From: Pseudomonas sp. B21_DOA
Lineage (GTDB): Bacteria > Pseudomonadota > Gammaproteobacteria > Pseudomonadales > Pseudomonadaceae
Direction: 5' to 3'
DNA: 64,000 nucleotides
NCBI GenBank assembly: GCA_030544685.1
Contig: CP086683.1
Coordinates: forward strand, 2,480,001-2,544,000
Positions within the stretch are counted from its first letter, which is position 1. Every line of letters begins with the position of its first letter. Below the pieces are notes generated by a model, which saw only the letters and a list, made by a program, of their open reading frames with translations, was not told the DNA's origin and did not search any database. Positions 25,866-35,217 of the stretch are shown piece after piece. The translations under genes and the position numbers were made by a program.

Positions 25866-27443
25866 TTGCCTAAAAATCCAGACCGATCGTCGACCGCGCC
25901 GACGCAGCGGTCGCTTTCGCAGGAACGCAAAGATGTGTTCTTCGCGGCGGTGCAGGTCAGCCGCATGGCCATGATCGTTACCGACCCTGCGCAGCCCGAC
26001 GATCCCATCATTTTCGCCAATAACGCGTTTCTTGAACTCAGCGGCTACGAGCTGGAAGAAGTGCTCGGGCGCAACTGCCGATTTCTGCAAGGCGAGCAGA
26101 CTGATCGCGCCGTGTTGCAACAGGTCAAGCAAGCGCTGAAACATCACCACGAAACCTGCGTGGAGGTACTCAACTATCGCAAGGACGGCTCGTCGTTCTG
26201 GAACGAGCTGTTTATCGCACCGCTATTCAACGAGCGCGGGCAACTGGTGTATTTCTTCGCCTCGCAAATGGACGTCAGCCGCCGCCGTGACGCCGAGGAC
26301 GGTTTGCGTTACAGCGAAAACATGGAAGCACTGGGGCAGTTGACCGGTGGCATTGCCCACGATTTCAACAATCTGTTGCAAGTGATGATCGGCTACATCG
26401 AACTGATCCAGCACACCGCCAAGCGGCCGAGCATCGATCCGCAGCGCATTGTGGTAGGCGCCGGTCACGCCCGTGCAGCGGCGGAAAAAGCCCGTCTGCT
26501 GACCCAACATTTGCTGGCCTTTTCCCGGCGGCAACGGCTCGAAGGCCGGGTAATCAATCTCAATGCCTTGCTGGAGCGGTCTACGCTTCCCTCGCTGGAG
26601 TCTGTTGCTCTGGAGCCACAGTTCAACCTCGCCAGGGACCTGTGGAATTGCCGCCTCGACCCGGCGCAGGCCGAGATGGCGCTGAACCATCTGCTGTCCA
26701 ATGCGCGCGACGCGCTGAGTCAGCAGCGCCAGCCGATGATCACTGTGCAGACCCGCAACGTCGTGGTGCCGGACGCAACGGATCCGCACCAGGCCGGATT
26801 GGCCGAGGGACGTTACGTGTGCATCGCAATCGCCGACAACGGTGTGGGCATTGCTGCCGACGATCTTGATAAGGTCATGGAACCGTTCTACACCACCAAA
26901 GAGGAGGGCAGCGGCGCCGGCCTCGGGCTGTCGATGGTCTATGGCTTCGTCAAGCAGTCCGGCGGCGTGGTCAAAATCGAATCGACGCCGGAACTCGGCA
27001 CCACGGTGCGCCTGTTCTTTGCGGCCGACGACAGTCTGCCGACGGCGTTGGAATCGTCGCCCGATGCCGAAAAGCTCAAAGGCACCGAGCGCATTCTGAT
27101 CGTCGAGGACCGTCCGGAGGTTGCTGAGCTGGCCCGTCTGGTCCTGTCCGAACACGGTTACCGCACCGACATCGCTGCAGATGCGCGCGAGGCGTTGGCA
27201 GTACTGCAGGGCGGCGATTATGACTTGGCGTTTACCGATCTGGTCATGCCCGGCGAGATGAACGGGCTGGCCTTGGCACGGGAAATCAGCCAGCGCTATC
27301 CGGCCATGAAAATTTTGCTCACAACCGGCTATTGCGCGGACGAGTCGACGCCCAATGAGCTGGCGGACAATGAATTCGAATTGATCGCCAAGCCTTACGC
27401 GCCCTTGGATCTGTTGCGCAAGCTGCGCTCGATGCTTGGCTGA
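25866..27443 (+). CDS. LOV-domain blue-light sensor hybrid histidine kinase
   Basis: Domain order: LOV (PAS) about residues 25-140 with the flavin-binding cysteine motif GRNCRFLQG, a HisKA helix with GGIAHDFNNLL (phospho-His), an HATPase domain (LSNARDAL, ADNGVGIA, GSGAGLGLSMVYGF), and a C-terminal receiver with FTDLVMPG (phospho-Asp). This is the layout of the P. syringae LOV-HK blue-light receptor. Two starts are possible. TTG 25866 has GCGGAGG 6-12 bp upstream (525 aa). ATG 25845 would add seven residues but has no ribosome site. It is divergent from rnz, with no response-regulator partner beside it. Confidence 0.9.
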   Translation: MPKNPDRSSTAPTQRSLSQERKDVFFAAVQVSRMAMIVTDPAQPDDPIIFANNAFLELSGYELEEVLGRNCRFLQGEQTDRAVLQQVKQALKHHHETCVEVLNYRKDGSSFWNELFIAPLFNERGQLVYFFASQMDVSRRRDAEDGLRYSENMEALGQLTGGIAHDFNNLLQVMIGYIELIQHTAKRPSIDPQRIVVGAGHARAAAEKARLLTQHLLAFSRRQRLEGRVINLNALLERSTLPSLESVALEPQFNLARDLWNCRLDPAQAEMALNHLLSNARDALSQQRQPMITVQTRNVVVPDATDPHQAGLAEGRYVCIAIADNGVGIAADDLDKVMEPFYTTKEEGSGAGLGLSMVYGFVKQSGGVVKIESTPELGTTVRLFFAADDSLPTALESSPDAEKLKGTERILIVEDRPEVAELARLVLSEHGYRTDIAADAREALAVLQGGDYDLAFTDLVMPGEMNGLALAREISQRYPAMKILLTTGYCADESTPNELADNEFELIAKPYAPLDLLRKLRSMLG

Positions 27444-27534
27444 AAAAACGAACTGACAGCGCGCGTTCGGCGTCCATCCTAAAGACCGCATTGAGCAACC
27501 AGTGAGGGGATCGATCCCCGGGGAGATTTTGGCC

Positions 27535-27765
27535 ATGAGCGATTATCCGATGGACGAAACCGATTCCGATCACCGCAACCGCCAGTTCGGCCAGGCGCTG
27601 GGGCTGGATGCTGACGAAGTGGAGCTTTGGGTCAGCGCGATTGAGGAAGACGGCAGCGGCATGGGCTACGTCGTGCACTTTTCCAGCGAGACGCCGGTGG
27701 ATGTGCTGGCCAAGGTGCAAGGGCTGGGCGAAGACCTGATGATCAATATCGGGCCGATTGACTGA
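27535..27765 (+). CDS. Conserved hypothetical acidic protein, 76 aa
   Basis: A small acidic cytoplasmic protein (MSDYPMDETDSDHRN) with no motif I can name. ATG 27535 follows GGGGAGA at good spacing. It ends 19 bp before the SDR gene and lies between the light-sensor kinase and that gene, so co-transcription is likely. The well-formed ribosome site and regular codon use support a real gene. Confidence 0.75.
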   Translation: MSDYPMDETDSDHRNRQFGQALGLDADEVELWVSAIEEDGSGMGYVVHFSSETPVDVLAKVQGLGEDLMINIGPID

Positions 27766-27784
27766 GCGTCAGGGAGGGCGATCC

Positions 27785-28762
27785 ATGCAGGAGCAACCTT
27801 TGGTGGTGATAAGTGGCGCCAGTGCCGGCGTCGGGCGTGCGGTGGCTCACCGGTTTGCCGCTGGCGGCTACCGTATCGGCCTATTGGCGCGTGATCCGGC
27901 GGGACTGGCCGCCACGCAAGAGGAGCTGCAAGCGTATGGCGTTCAGGTTGAAGCCGTCAGCGTCGACATCGCCGATGCGCTCGCCGTGCAGCAGGCCGCC
28001 CAGCAACTGGAAACCGCGCTTGGGCCGCTGGCGGTCTGGGTCAACGCGGCGATGGTCACGGTGCTTTCGCCGATAGAACAATTGTCTGCCGCCGAGATCG
28101 AGCGCGTCACTCAGGTGACCTATCTCGGCACGGTCCACGGCACTTTGGCAGCGCTGTCGCTGATGCGCCCGCGCAACAAGGGCCTGATCATCCAGGTCGG
28201 CTCGGCGTTGGCCTATCGCGCCATTCCGTTGCAGGCCGCCTATTGCGGGGCGAAGTTTGCTGTACGCGGTTTTACTGATTCATTGCGCTGTGAGTTGCTG
28301 CATGAGCGCAGCCATATTCGCGTGTGCATGGTGCAATTGCCGGCGATCAATACCCCGCAGTTCGATTGGGCCCGCAACAAATTGCCCAAGCGCCCGCAAC
28401 CGGTGCCACCGATTCACGACCCCGACGTGGCAGCACGGGCGATTTTCAGTGTGGTAAAGCATCCGCCGCGAGAGTTGTGGCTCGGAGGATCGACGATCAA
28501 AGCGATTATCGGCCAATCGGTCATGCCGGGTTTGCTCGACCGTCTGATGGCGCGCGCCGCCTGGTCCGGCCAGCAAACCAGCGAGCCTGAGGACAACGAG
28601 CACCCGGACAACCTGTTCGAGGCGCAGCCTGGATTGCATCAGACCCGTGGCCGCTTCGTCGGCCGATCAAAGGACGCGGCGCTGGCCTTGACCTCGACAC
28701 AAGTGCTGGCAGTGTCTGCGCTGATCGCCGGCCTCGTGGCCGTGGTGCTTCTACAACTCTGA
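27785..28762 (+). CDS. Short-chain dehydrogenase/reductase with C-terminal membrane anchor
   Basis: A 325-aa SDR: nucleotide-binding ISGASAGVGRAVAHRF (GxxxGxG), the AMVTV region replacing NNAG, catalytic Ser in VGSALAYRA and YCGAKFA (YxxxK). The last 25 residues (TQVLAVSALIAGLVAVVLL) form a transmembrane anchor. The substrate is unknown. The WVNAAMVT motif at the usual NNAG site is a feature of several lipid or sterol-type SDRs. ATG 27785 follows AGGGAGGGCG. Its end overlaps the end of the opposed GH13 gene by 12 bp. Confidence 0.9.
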   Translation: MQEQPLVVISGASAGVGRAVAHRFAAGGYRIGLLARDPAGLAATQEELQAYGVQVEAVSVDIADALAVQQAAQQLETALGPLAVWVNAAMVTVLSPIEQLSAAEIERVTQVTYLGTVHGTLAALSLMRPRNKGLIIQVGSALAYRAIPLQAAYCGAKFAVRGFTDSLRCELLHERSHIRVCMVQLPAINTPQFDWARNKLPKRPQPVPPIHDPDVAARAIFSVVKHPPRELWLGGSTIKAIIGQSVMPGLLDRLMARAAWSGQQTSEPEDNEHPDNLFEAQPGLHQTRGRFVGRSKDAALALTSTQVLAVSALIAGLVAVVLLQL

Positions 28763-29759
28763 CGGTTGCCAGCGAAACCAGCGATAGCCGAAGCCGGCCA
28801 AGGCCAGATTGCCTCGGTCCGGCGCGGCATATTTCCGGTCTGCGAGGATCGGTTCATAGTCTTGCAAAACGATATCGAGCGTGTCGTCGAGACTCACCGG
28901 TTTATCGCTGAGATTGCACAACATCAGTGTGCACGACTGCGCCCGGTGCACGATGGCGAATATTGCAGGATGACCGCTGTCGAGTATTTGCCATTGGCCT
29001 TCGCCGACTTCAGCAAGGTTCGCGCGCGCTCGCAGGATGCGTCGGCAACGACTCAGCAACGAGCGGTCATCCGCTTGCTGTGCGGCGACGTTCAGCTGCG
29101 CAAAAGCAAACGGCCCATGGTTGACCACCGGTGCGGCCAGCCTGGCTGAAGCGGCGGTTGAAAACCCGGCGTTGCGCTCGGCTGACCACTGCATCGGTGT
29201 ACGCACCGAGAGTCTTTCCGGACGCGCTGCCCGGTACGCCGATTGTGCGTTACGGCGAAGAAATCGGCATGGGCGAATGGCGGTAAAACTGCCCGGCCTG
29301 TTCGTCCCACTGCCAGATGCTGTCCTCCACCGACGGAAAAATCGGCTGGTTGCCATCGTCCACTGGCTGATCCGACCAGATGTAGTAATCACGATAGCGA
29401 CTATGACGATCACGCCGTGCTTGAACAAACCACGGGTGCTGATTGCTGGTGTGTTGCAATACCAGTTCCAGCACTACGCGTATGCCGCGCTTGCCCGCCT
29501 CCCTGAGCAACAGGCGCCAATCGTCTTCGGTGCCGAAGCGCGGCTCGAGCTGTCGATGGTCGCTGATGTCATACCCGGCATCGCGAAATGGCGAAGCGAA
29601 AATCGGTAACAGCCACAGTGTGCCGACACCCAGTGCCTGCAGGTAGTCGAGTCGGTCGATGACTCCGCGCAAGTCGCCGCAGCCGTCGCCGTTGCTGTCG
29701 AGGAACAGCGATGGATCAATCTGATAGATCAGGGTTTTGCGATACCAGTCGGCGCTCAT
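28751..29759 (-). pseudogene. GH13 alpha-amylase family gene broken by deletion and micro-inversion
   Basis: The N-terminal third (MSADWYRKTLIYQIDPSLF to QAGQFYRH) and the C-terminal third (ERLSVRTPMQW to the end) of a trehalose synthase/maltase-like protein are present on the minus strand. The catalytic middle is missing. At about 29228-29273 a short piece reads on the plus strand as GTPIVRYGEEIGMGE, which should precede ERLSVRTPMQW; it is therefore inverted. The minus frame ends at a stop within this piece. About 220 residues, including the catalytic acids, are lost, so no enzyme can be made. The start lies 3 bp after the stop of the intact GH13 gene, marking a former operon. Confidence 0.85.
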
Positions 29760-29761
29760 GA

Positions 29762-31288
29762 TCAGCCCTCGGCCGGGCGCAGGATCAACGCTTGTTCCGC
29801 TGCCAGCGTTCCGTTGAAAGGCTGGTTTGCGGCAACGGTGTCACTGGCGACGTCGACCCGCCAATGACCGGTCATTGGAAAGCTGTGTTCGCGCTGGTCG
29901 AAATTGATGCAGACAATCCGTTCGTCTCCCGCGCAGTGACGCCGATACGCCAGCACTTGCGGGTGTGACGGCAATTCCTGCCAGTCGCCAAGACGCAACG
30001 CTTCACTCTTGCGGCGGCAATCGAGCAATTGGCGATACAACGTGAGCGTTGATTCGGCTGAGGCTTCTTGCACCTGCACCGCCAGTTCAGCAGCGTCGGG
30101 CGGGAAGGGCAGCCACGGCGCAGACCCGCTCCAGCCGTGTGGTGGATCGGCAGCCCAGGGAATCGGCCCGCGACTGCCATCGCGGCCACCGGGGTCCACG
30201 CGGGTCTGCGCATCGACCACGGTATCTTCCAGAGCCAGCTCATCACCTTGAAAAATGAACGGCGTGCCGCGCAGAGTCAGCAGCATCACAGCGGCCGCCC
30301 GCGCCCTGTGCAGAGAACCATCGTAACGACTGCGGATGCGTCGGTTGTCGTGGTTGGACAAAGCCCAGGTCGGCCACGCTGACTGAGCGCCGAGGAGGCT
30401 TTCCACGTCGCGAATGCACAGGCGAAATACCACCGGATCCCAGGGCGCATCCAGTGGCGGAAAATTGAAGGACATATGCAGTTCATCGCAGGCGCCGTAG
30501 TAGGCGGCTACCTGCGCGGTGGAACGGATGTTCACCTCGCCGATCAGTACGCGGTCGCCAGGGTAGCCATCGACCAGACGGCGCAACCCACGCAGCACTT
30601 CATGGCTGTAGGGCTGGTCATTGATCTGAACCATGGTTTCGCCGGCCAGGCAGCGCGGATCATCGGCGAATGTCGGATCCTTGCCGACGCAATGCACCAC
30701 ATCGATCCGGAAGCCATCGACGCCGCGATCGAGCCAGAACCGCAGCACCTCGTGCATGGCCTGCACGACTTCGGGGTTATGCCAGTTCAGGTCCGGCTGT
30801 TGCGGCAAGAAGAAGTGCAAATAGTATTGCTGGCTGCCCTCGTCCCAGCTCCAGGCACTGCCGCCATCGATGGAGGCGCGCCAGTTATTCGGTTGATCCC
30901 GCCAGATGTACCAGTCGCGCTTGCGACTGTCGCGGCTGGCTCGGGATTCGATGAACCAAGGGTGCTGATCGGAAGTGTGATTGGGCACGAAATCCATGAG
31001 CACCTTGATGCCACGGTTGTGCGCTTGTGAGATCAGATTGTCGAGATCGGCGAGATGGCCGAACAGCGGATCGATGTCGGTGTAATCGCAAATGTCATAG
31101 CCGGCATCGACCATCGGCGAGCGGTACACCGGCGACAGCCACAGCGCGTCGATGCCCAGTGCCTTGAGGTAATCGAGCCGAGCGATGAGGCCGGGCAGAT
31201 CACCAATGCCGTCACCATTGGTGTCGGCGAAGGAGCGCGGGTAGACCTGATAGATGACTGCGTGTTTCCACCAGGGCGATGTCGACAT
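29762..31288 (-). CDS. Alpha-glucosidase, GH13 family
   Basis: A 508-aa cytoplasmic glucosidase of the oligo-1,6-/alpha-glucosidase type. The opening WWKHAVIYQVYPRSFADTNG and DFVPNHTSD are conserved-region signatures. The catalytic triad appears as GFRIDVVH (nucleophile Asp), LIGEVN (acid Glu) and LSNHDNRR (Asp). It hydrolyses terminal alpha-linked glucose; whether it prefers maltose, isomaltose or trehalose-derived sugars cannot be read from motifs alone. The start is ATG 31288 after AAGGAGAAACC. The downstream paralogue is wrecked, so this is the only functional copy of the pair here. Confidence 0.9.
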   Translation of the reverse strand: MSTSPWWKHAVIYQVYPRSFADTNGDGIGDLPGLIARLDYLKALGIDALWLSPVYRSPMVDAGYDICDYTDIDPLFGHLADLDNLISQAHNRGIKVLMDFVPNHTSDQHPWFIESRASRDSRKRDWYIWRDQPNNWRASIDGGSAWSWDEGSQQYYLHFFLPQQPDLNWHNPEVVQAMHEVLRFWLDRGVDGFRIDVVHCVGKDPTFADDPRCLAGETMVQINDQPYSHEVLRGLRRLVDGYPGDRVLIGEVNIRSTAQVAAYYGACDELHMSFNFPPLDAPWDPVVFRLCIRDVESLLGAQSAWPTWALSNHDNRRIRSRYDGSLHRARAAAVMLLTLRGTPFIFQGDELALEDTVVDAQTRVDPGGRDGSRGPIPWAADPPHGWSGSAPWLPFPPDAAELAVQVQEASAESTLTLYRQLLDCRRKSEALRLGDWQELPSHPQVLAYRRHCAGDERIVCINFDQREHSFPMTGHWRVDVASDTVAANQPFNGTLAAEQALILRPAEG

Positions 31289-31321
31289 GGTTTCTCCTTG
31301 AACCGTGCTTGCGGAATCGAT

Positions 31322-31843
31322 CTAGGGCTTGGGCGGCGTCAGTGCGCCGGCGGAGGGCTTGAGCTTTTCCTGCAGATCCCGAGCGGTTTTGGCCTGTTTT
31401 TCGATGCCCGGCAAGGCGGACTGGGCGAAAGCCTTGAGCTGCGGATTTTGCGATGACATCGCTTCTTTCTTGAACAGCATCAGCTTTTGCTCGAGGGTTT
31501 CGGCCTGGCTGTCGATGTAGATGCGGTCGAAGGCGTCGTCCCTTGATTCAAGGCGTAGCTGCTTGGCTTTGGATGCCATCGAAGGTTCGGTGGGAACTGC
31601 CATACTCTGGCTTTGCCCCAGTTGTCGGATTTGCTTATCGAAACGCTCATGCTCGGCGATCATTTGCCGGGCAAACGCTTTGATCTCGGGCAGGGTGGCC
31701 TTTTCCAGTGCTATGCGCGAACTGTTGTGCTGGAACAGGCTTTGCTGTGCCGCCTCTTCGATGAAGGCATCAATAGTGTCCGCATGGCTGGGCTGGACGA
31801 TTACAGCCAGCAGTGCAAGGCAGATCGCGGCGAGTGATTTCAT
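31322..31843 (-). CDS. Exported DUF4142 protein
   Basis: A 173-aa protein with a signal peptide (MKSLAAICLALLAVIVQPSHA) followed by the DUF4142 ferritin-like helical repeat, with AFARQMIAEHERFDKQIRQL as a signature and LMLFKKEAMSSQNPQLKAFAQ repeating it. DUF4142 proteins are periplasmic stress-type proteins of unknown chemistry. ATG 31843 starts the signal peptide; an upstream ATG at 31867 is less fitting. Confidence 0.85.
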   Translation of the reverse strand: MKSLAAICLALLAVIVQPSHADTIDAFIEEAAQQSLFQHNSSRIALEKATLPEIKAFARQMIAEHERFDKQIRQLGQSQSMAVPTEPSMASKAKQLRLESRDDAFDRIYIDSQAETLEQKLMLFKKEAMSSQNPQLKAFAQSALPGIEKQAKTARDLQEKLKPSAGALTPPKP

Positions 31844-31892
31844 GGCGCGTAAACTCCGCAGCATCAATGGAGGGTGGCGGCCCGGGCCCGAC

Positions 31893-32117
31893 TCATGGTT
31901 GCTGATAGTGGCCGGGGATATTGTCGCCTTCGTCGGGCTTGGTGCGTTTCTGCACCTGGACGTCGCTCAGTGAAGCAGCCTTCAATTCGGGGAAAGCGGT
32001 CTTGACCAGGGTTTCAGCGAGACCGGGGTCGAGAGTGTCGCCATCGTGGATCAGCGTGCGGCTTTGCGGCTGGTTGTCGACGATGAAACTGATGAGGTAG
32101 CGGTGCTCATGGGACAT
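31893..32117 (-). CDS. Small hypothetical protein, 74 aa
   Basis: MSHEHRYLISFIVDNQPQSRTLI opens a small, soluble, acidic protein with a charged tail (QVQKRTKPDEGDNIPGHY). There is no recognised domain. It precedes the DUF4142 gene on the same strand with a 49-bp gap. Upstream in-frame ATGs give an unlikely longer form. It may belong to the stress group around it, but only position supports that. Confidence 0.65.
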   Translation of the reverse strand: MSHEHRYLISFIVDNQPQSRTLIHDGDTLDPGLAETLVKTAFPELKAASLSDVQVQKRTKPDEGDNIPGHYQQP

Positions 32118-32250
32118 GGCTGGAATCCTTGAGTGCATGGCAGCAAACATTGCAGTACATGCACCTTTGATGAACACCGCTGACGAGCATTCAAATAAAC
32201 GCTTTGAACGGCGACAGACGGTGCCGCTTCGCCGATGAAAAGGGTCTCGC

Positions 32251-32442
32251 TCAAATCTCCTTGATTGGCGTCTCGCCCTGTACGGCTTTGATCAGGTTGA
32301 TCACGTGCAGGCAATCGGCCTTGTTCACATACGACTCGCCGCTGGCCACCGTCTCGTGGTTGCGCGCGCGCAGACGCCAGCGCCATTGGCCTTTGCCAGT
32401 GCTCGGGGTGCCGCGGGTTTGTCGGTAGATTTCGAAATACAT
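32251..32442 (-). CDS. DUF1508 / YegP-like small protein, 63 aa
   Basis: MYFEIYRQTRGTPSTGKGQW then RWRLRARNHETVASGESYVN carries the YegP core: an aromatic start, the W-RW-R-A-N pattern and GESY at a turn. YegP proteins are single or repeated small alpha-beta units of unknown role, often stress-associated. The start at 32442 follows CAGGGAGCG. Confidence 0.82.
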   Translation of the reverse strand: MYFEIYRQTRGTPSTGKGQWRWRLRARNHETVASGESYVNKADCLHVINLIKAVQGETPIKEI

Positions 32443-32641
32443 GGGTTCGCTCCCTGCGATTGATAGGCGCGCCAACCTCTGTGGCGCATCGACGCAAGCC
32501 TAGCGCAGCGGTTTTTTGGCTATCGCGGATTTGTTTCCAATCGTTCGCGGATGTTTCTGCAAAAGCTGCCGCATAAACGTTTATGGACGGCATCCCCAAG
32601 GCCTTTCTACACTGCCGCTATTCCGGGAGCAGGGGCAATGG

Positions 32642-33571
32642 ATGAATCGCAATGAACTACGCAAGGCCGACATCAACCTGATGGTGGTGTTCGAGACCCT
32701 GATGCTCGAACGCAACGTGACCCGCGCGGCGGAGAAGCTGTTCCTCGGCCAGCCGACCATCAGCTCGGCGCTCAACCGTTTGCGCACGATGCTTAACGAC
32801 CCGCTGTTCATCCGCGTCGGCCATCGCATGGAACCGACGGCCCGCGCCGAAGATATCTACCGCCATCTGAAACCGGCACTGGATTCACTGTCGGCGGCTT
32901 TGAGCCTGACCCGCGATTTCGACCCCGCCACCAGCACCATGACCTTTCGCATCGGCCTTTCCGATGACGTCGAATTCGGCCTGCTGCCGCCGCTGTTGCG
33001 CGCGCTGCGCCAAGAGGCACCGAACGTTGTGTTCGTCGTACAGCATGTCGATTACTGGCGCATTCCCGACCTTCTTGCGGCTGGCGACATCACCGTCGGC
33101 ATCAGCCAGACCCGTGGCCTGCCCGCCAACGCCAAACGCAAACTGCTGCGCCATATTCAGCCGAGCATCCTGCGCGCCGATGCCTCTGATACACCGCTGA
33201 CCCTCGACGAATATTGCGCTCGCCCGCATGTGCTGGTGTCGCACACGGCCAATGTCAGTGGCTATGCCGATGAGTGGCTGGCGGAGTTGGGGCGCACGCG
33301 GCAGGTGGTGTTGTCGGTGCCCCAGTACAGCGCACTACCGGCACTGCTGGCAGGCACCGACCTGATCGCCAGTCTGCCGGATTACACCGCCGCGGCGATG
33401 GCGGCGTCCGGGTCGCTGTTCAAGGAGCCGTTCCCGTTCAAGACGCCGACGCTGGACCTGTCGATGGTCTGGCTCAGCCACGTCGACAGCGACCCGGCCG
33501 AACGCTGGCTGCGTTCGCGGCTGGAAGCGTTCATGAGTGAACGACCAACTGAGCACCACGATCCCTTGTAG
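32642..33571 (+). CDS. LysR-family transcriptional regulator
   Basis: A 309-aa LTTR with N-terminal HTH (residues about 8-65; MVVFETLMLERNVTRAAEKL, LGQPTISSALNRLR), then an effector-binding domain beginning about residue 95 (TFRIGLSDDVEFGLLPPLL). The HTH resembles the NodD/SyrM-like group (LMVVFETLMLERNVTRAA). ATG 32642 (MNRNELRKADIN) follows CAGGGGCAATG; the upstream frame is not conserved-looking. The target is unknown. It is followed by CHMI-family and another LysR gene, not obviously linked. Confidence 0.9.
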   Translation: MNRNELRKADINLMVVFETLMLERNVTRAAEKLFLGQPTISSALNRLRTMLNDPLFIRVGHRMEPTARAEDIYRHLKPALDSLSAALSLTRDFDPATSTMTFRIGLSDDVEFGLLPPLLRALRQEAPNVVFVVQHVDYWRIPDLLAAGDITVGISQTRGLPANAKRKLLRHIQPSILRADASDTPLTLDEYCARPHVLVSHTANVSGYADEWLAELGRTRQVVLSVPQYSALPALLAGTDLIASLPDYTAAAMAASGSLFKEPFPFKTPTLDLSMVWLSHVDSDPAERWLRSRLEAFMSERPTEHHDPL

Positions 33572-33737
33572 GCGCTGCCGAACGCTCGGGCCCGATCGGA
33601 CGATCTTTTGATCTTGATTGTGAAAAACACAAAATCAAAAGCTCGCAGCCTCGTTTCACTCGACAGCTCCTGCAGGTAATGCATTGAGCCGACTGTGGTA
33701 TACGTACGCCCCCGCATCCGCCGACTGGAGATCCGCA

Positions 33738-34103
33738 ATGCCACACCTGCACGTGGAATACACCGCCAACCTGACGCAGTTGAATGCTGACATCGCCCTG
33801 ATCCGGCTCAACAACACGCTGGTCGGTTCCGGACAGTTTGGTGCCGAGTTCGATATCAAGAGCCGCGCGATCAAGGTGGAGAACTTCAAGGTCGGCACGG
33901 CCCTCGGCGAGCGCGCCTTCGTCCATGTGAAACTGGCATTGCTCAGCGGGCGCTCGGCGGAGATCAAAAAGCAGCTCTCGCAAAGCCTGCTGGCGGTGTT
34001 GCAGGAACTGTGCGAATGGCCGGCCGGGCTCCAAGTTCAACTGTGCGTCGAACTGCTCGACATCGATCGCGAGTCCTACAGCAAGGCCGCGATCGGCATC
34101 TGA
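33738..34103 (+). CDS. 5-carboxymethyl-2-hydroxymuconate Delta-isomerase-like protein
   Basis: A tautomerase-superfamily protein, 121 aa, with Pro right after the start Met (MPHLHVEYTANL) that would become the catalytic N-terminal Pro after Met removal, and FKVGTALGERAFVHVKLALLSGRS, typical of the HpaF/HpcD family. In homoprotocatechuate degradation this isomerises CHM. The other hpa genes are absent here, so it may have another role. ATG 33738 is preceded by ACTGGAGAT. It is convergent with the LysR gene at 34107. Confidence 0.85.
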   Translation: MPHLHVEYTANLTQLNADIALIRLNNTLVGSGQFGAEFDIKSRAIKVENFKVGTALGERAFVHVKLALLSGRSAEIKKQLSQSLLAVLQELCEWPAGLQVQLCVELLDIDRESYSKAAIGI

Positions 34104-34106
34104 GGC

Positions 34107-35042
34107 TCAGACGCTTTCCAGCTCGCTGCACACCTGAATCACCTGCTCGCGCAGCCAGAGGTTGGCGCTGTCCTGATCGGCGTTCTGGCTCCACTGCATG
34201 TCGAGAGTGAAACCCGGCAAGCCATTCGGCGCCTCGCAGTGATTGAACACTGCATCGTTGGTCAGCAAACGCTGGATACGCCGGGGCAGGGTGAGGATGA
34301 AATCAGTGCCGGTAATCATTTTCAACGCGGCGCTGTAGCTGTTCGAGCGCGCGACGATCTGGCGTTTCTGCGCCTGCCGCGCCAGCCAGCCGTCGACCAT
34401 GTTGGTGCTCGAAGTCCACGGCGTCGGGAATACATGCCGACGCTCGGTGAATGCTTGCAGGCTCAGGCGCGGCTCCAGTGGTGTGGCGCGTTTGTCGAAG
34501 ACACAGACCAGGTCATCTTCCAGCAGCATCCGTGATTTCAGATCTGCATGCTGGCGGTGAAAGTGCGGGCCGAAACTGATCACCAGATCGAGGCTGCCGT
34601 CGCGCAGCTCATCGGCCGGCACGTCGGTTTCAAACTTGTGCATGTTGACCATCACCGGCAAGTCGTCGAAATCGAAGCGCTTCAACAGGCGCGGCAGGAT
34701 CAATTGCTCGAAATATTCCGGCGCGCAGATGTTGAAGGTCACCGCTTGCCGGCTCGGGTCGAAGGCCGGGGCACCAGCGTGGCAGAGGTTGATGCTTTCG
34801 AGGATCTTCTGCACATGGCCATACATGCTGCAGGCCTTGTAGGTCGGGCGCATGCCGGTGCGGGTATTGATGAACAACTCGTCTTCGAAACTGGTGCGCA
34901 GTTTCTTCAGGCAATAACTGACGGTGGACTGACTGACAAACAGCGTTTCCGAGACATCGGTGACGCTGCTCTGCTCATACACGGCGACAAATACCATCAA
35001 ATCCTGCATGTCGAGCTTGCGAAGCAAATTACTGTTCAGCAT
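34107..35042 (-). CDS. LysR-family transcriptional regulator
   Basis: A 311-aa LTTR. HTH in residues about 10-65 (MVFVAVYEQSSVTDVSETLFVSQ, STVSYCLKKLRTSFEDELF), then an effector domain from about residue 95 (AVTFNICAPEYFEQLILPRLL). It ends 3 bp after the CHMI stop on the other strand. ATG 35042 gives the standard LysR start (MLNSNLLRKLDMQDLMVF). It faces the CynX-like transporter gene, so regulation of that transporter is possible but unproven. Confidence 0.9.
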   Translation of the reverse strand: MLNSNLLRKLDMQDLMVFVAVYEQSSVTDVSETLFVSQSTVSYCLKKLRTSFEDELFINTRTGMRPTYKACSMYGHVQKILESINLCHAGAPAFDPSRQAVTFNICAPEYFEQLILPRLLKRFDFDDLPVMVNMHKFETDVPADELRDGSLDLVISFGPHFHRQHADLKSRMLLEDDLVCVFDKRATPLEPRLSLQAFTERRHVFPTPWTSSTNMVDGWLARQAQKRQIVARSNSYSAALKMITGTDFILTLPRRIQRLLTNDAVFNHCEAPNGLPGFTLDMQWSQNADQDSANLWLREQVIQVCSELESV

Positions 35043-35217
35043 GAGTTCCGTCTCGCTGTGCCCTTGCGCAGAATTCGCGCAAACGTGTGCGTACGATCCT
35101 AACGGAACGATGGTGCCAGGAGAAACCCTTGTAGGGCGTTTCACGGATACATGTGGGACAGAAACTTTTAGCAACACGACGTTGCCAATCCCGTGCGGGA
35201 AAGATGGCCAGAGGCCT

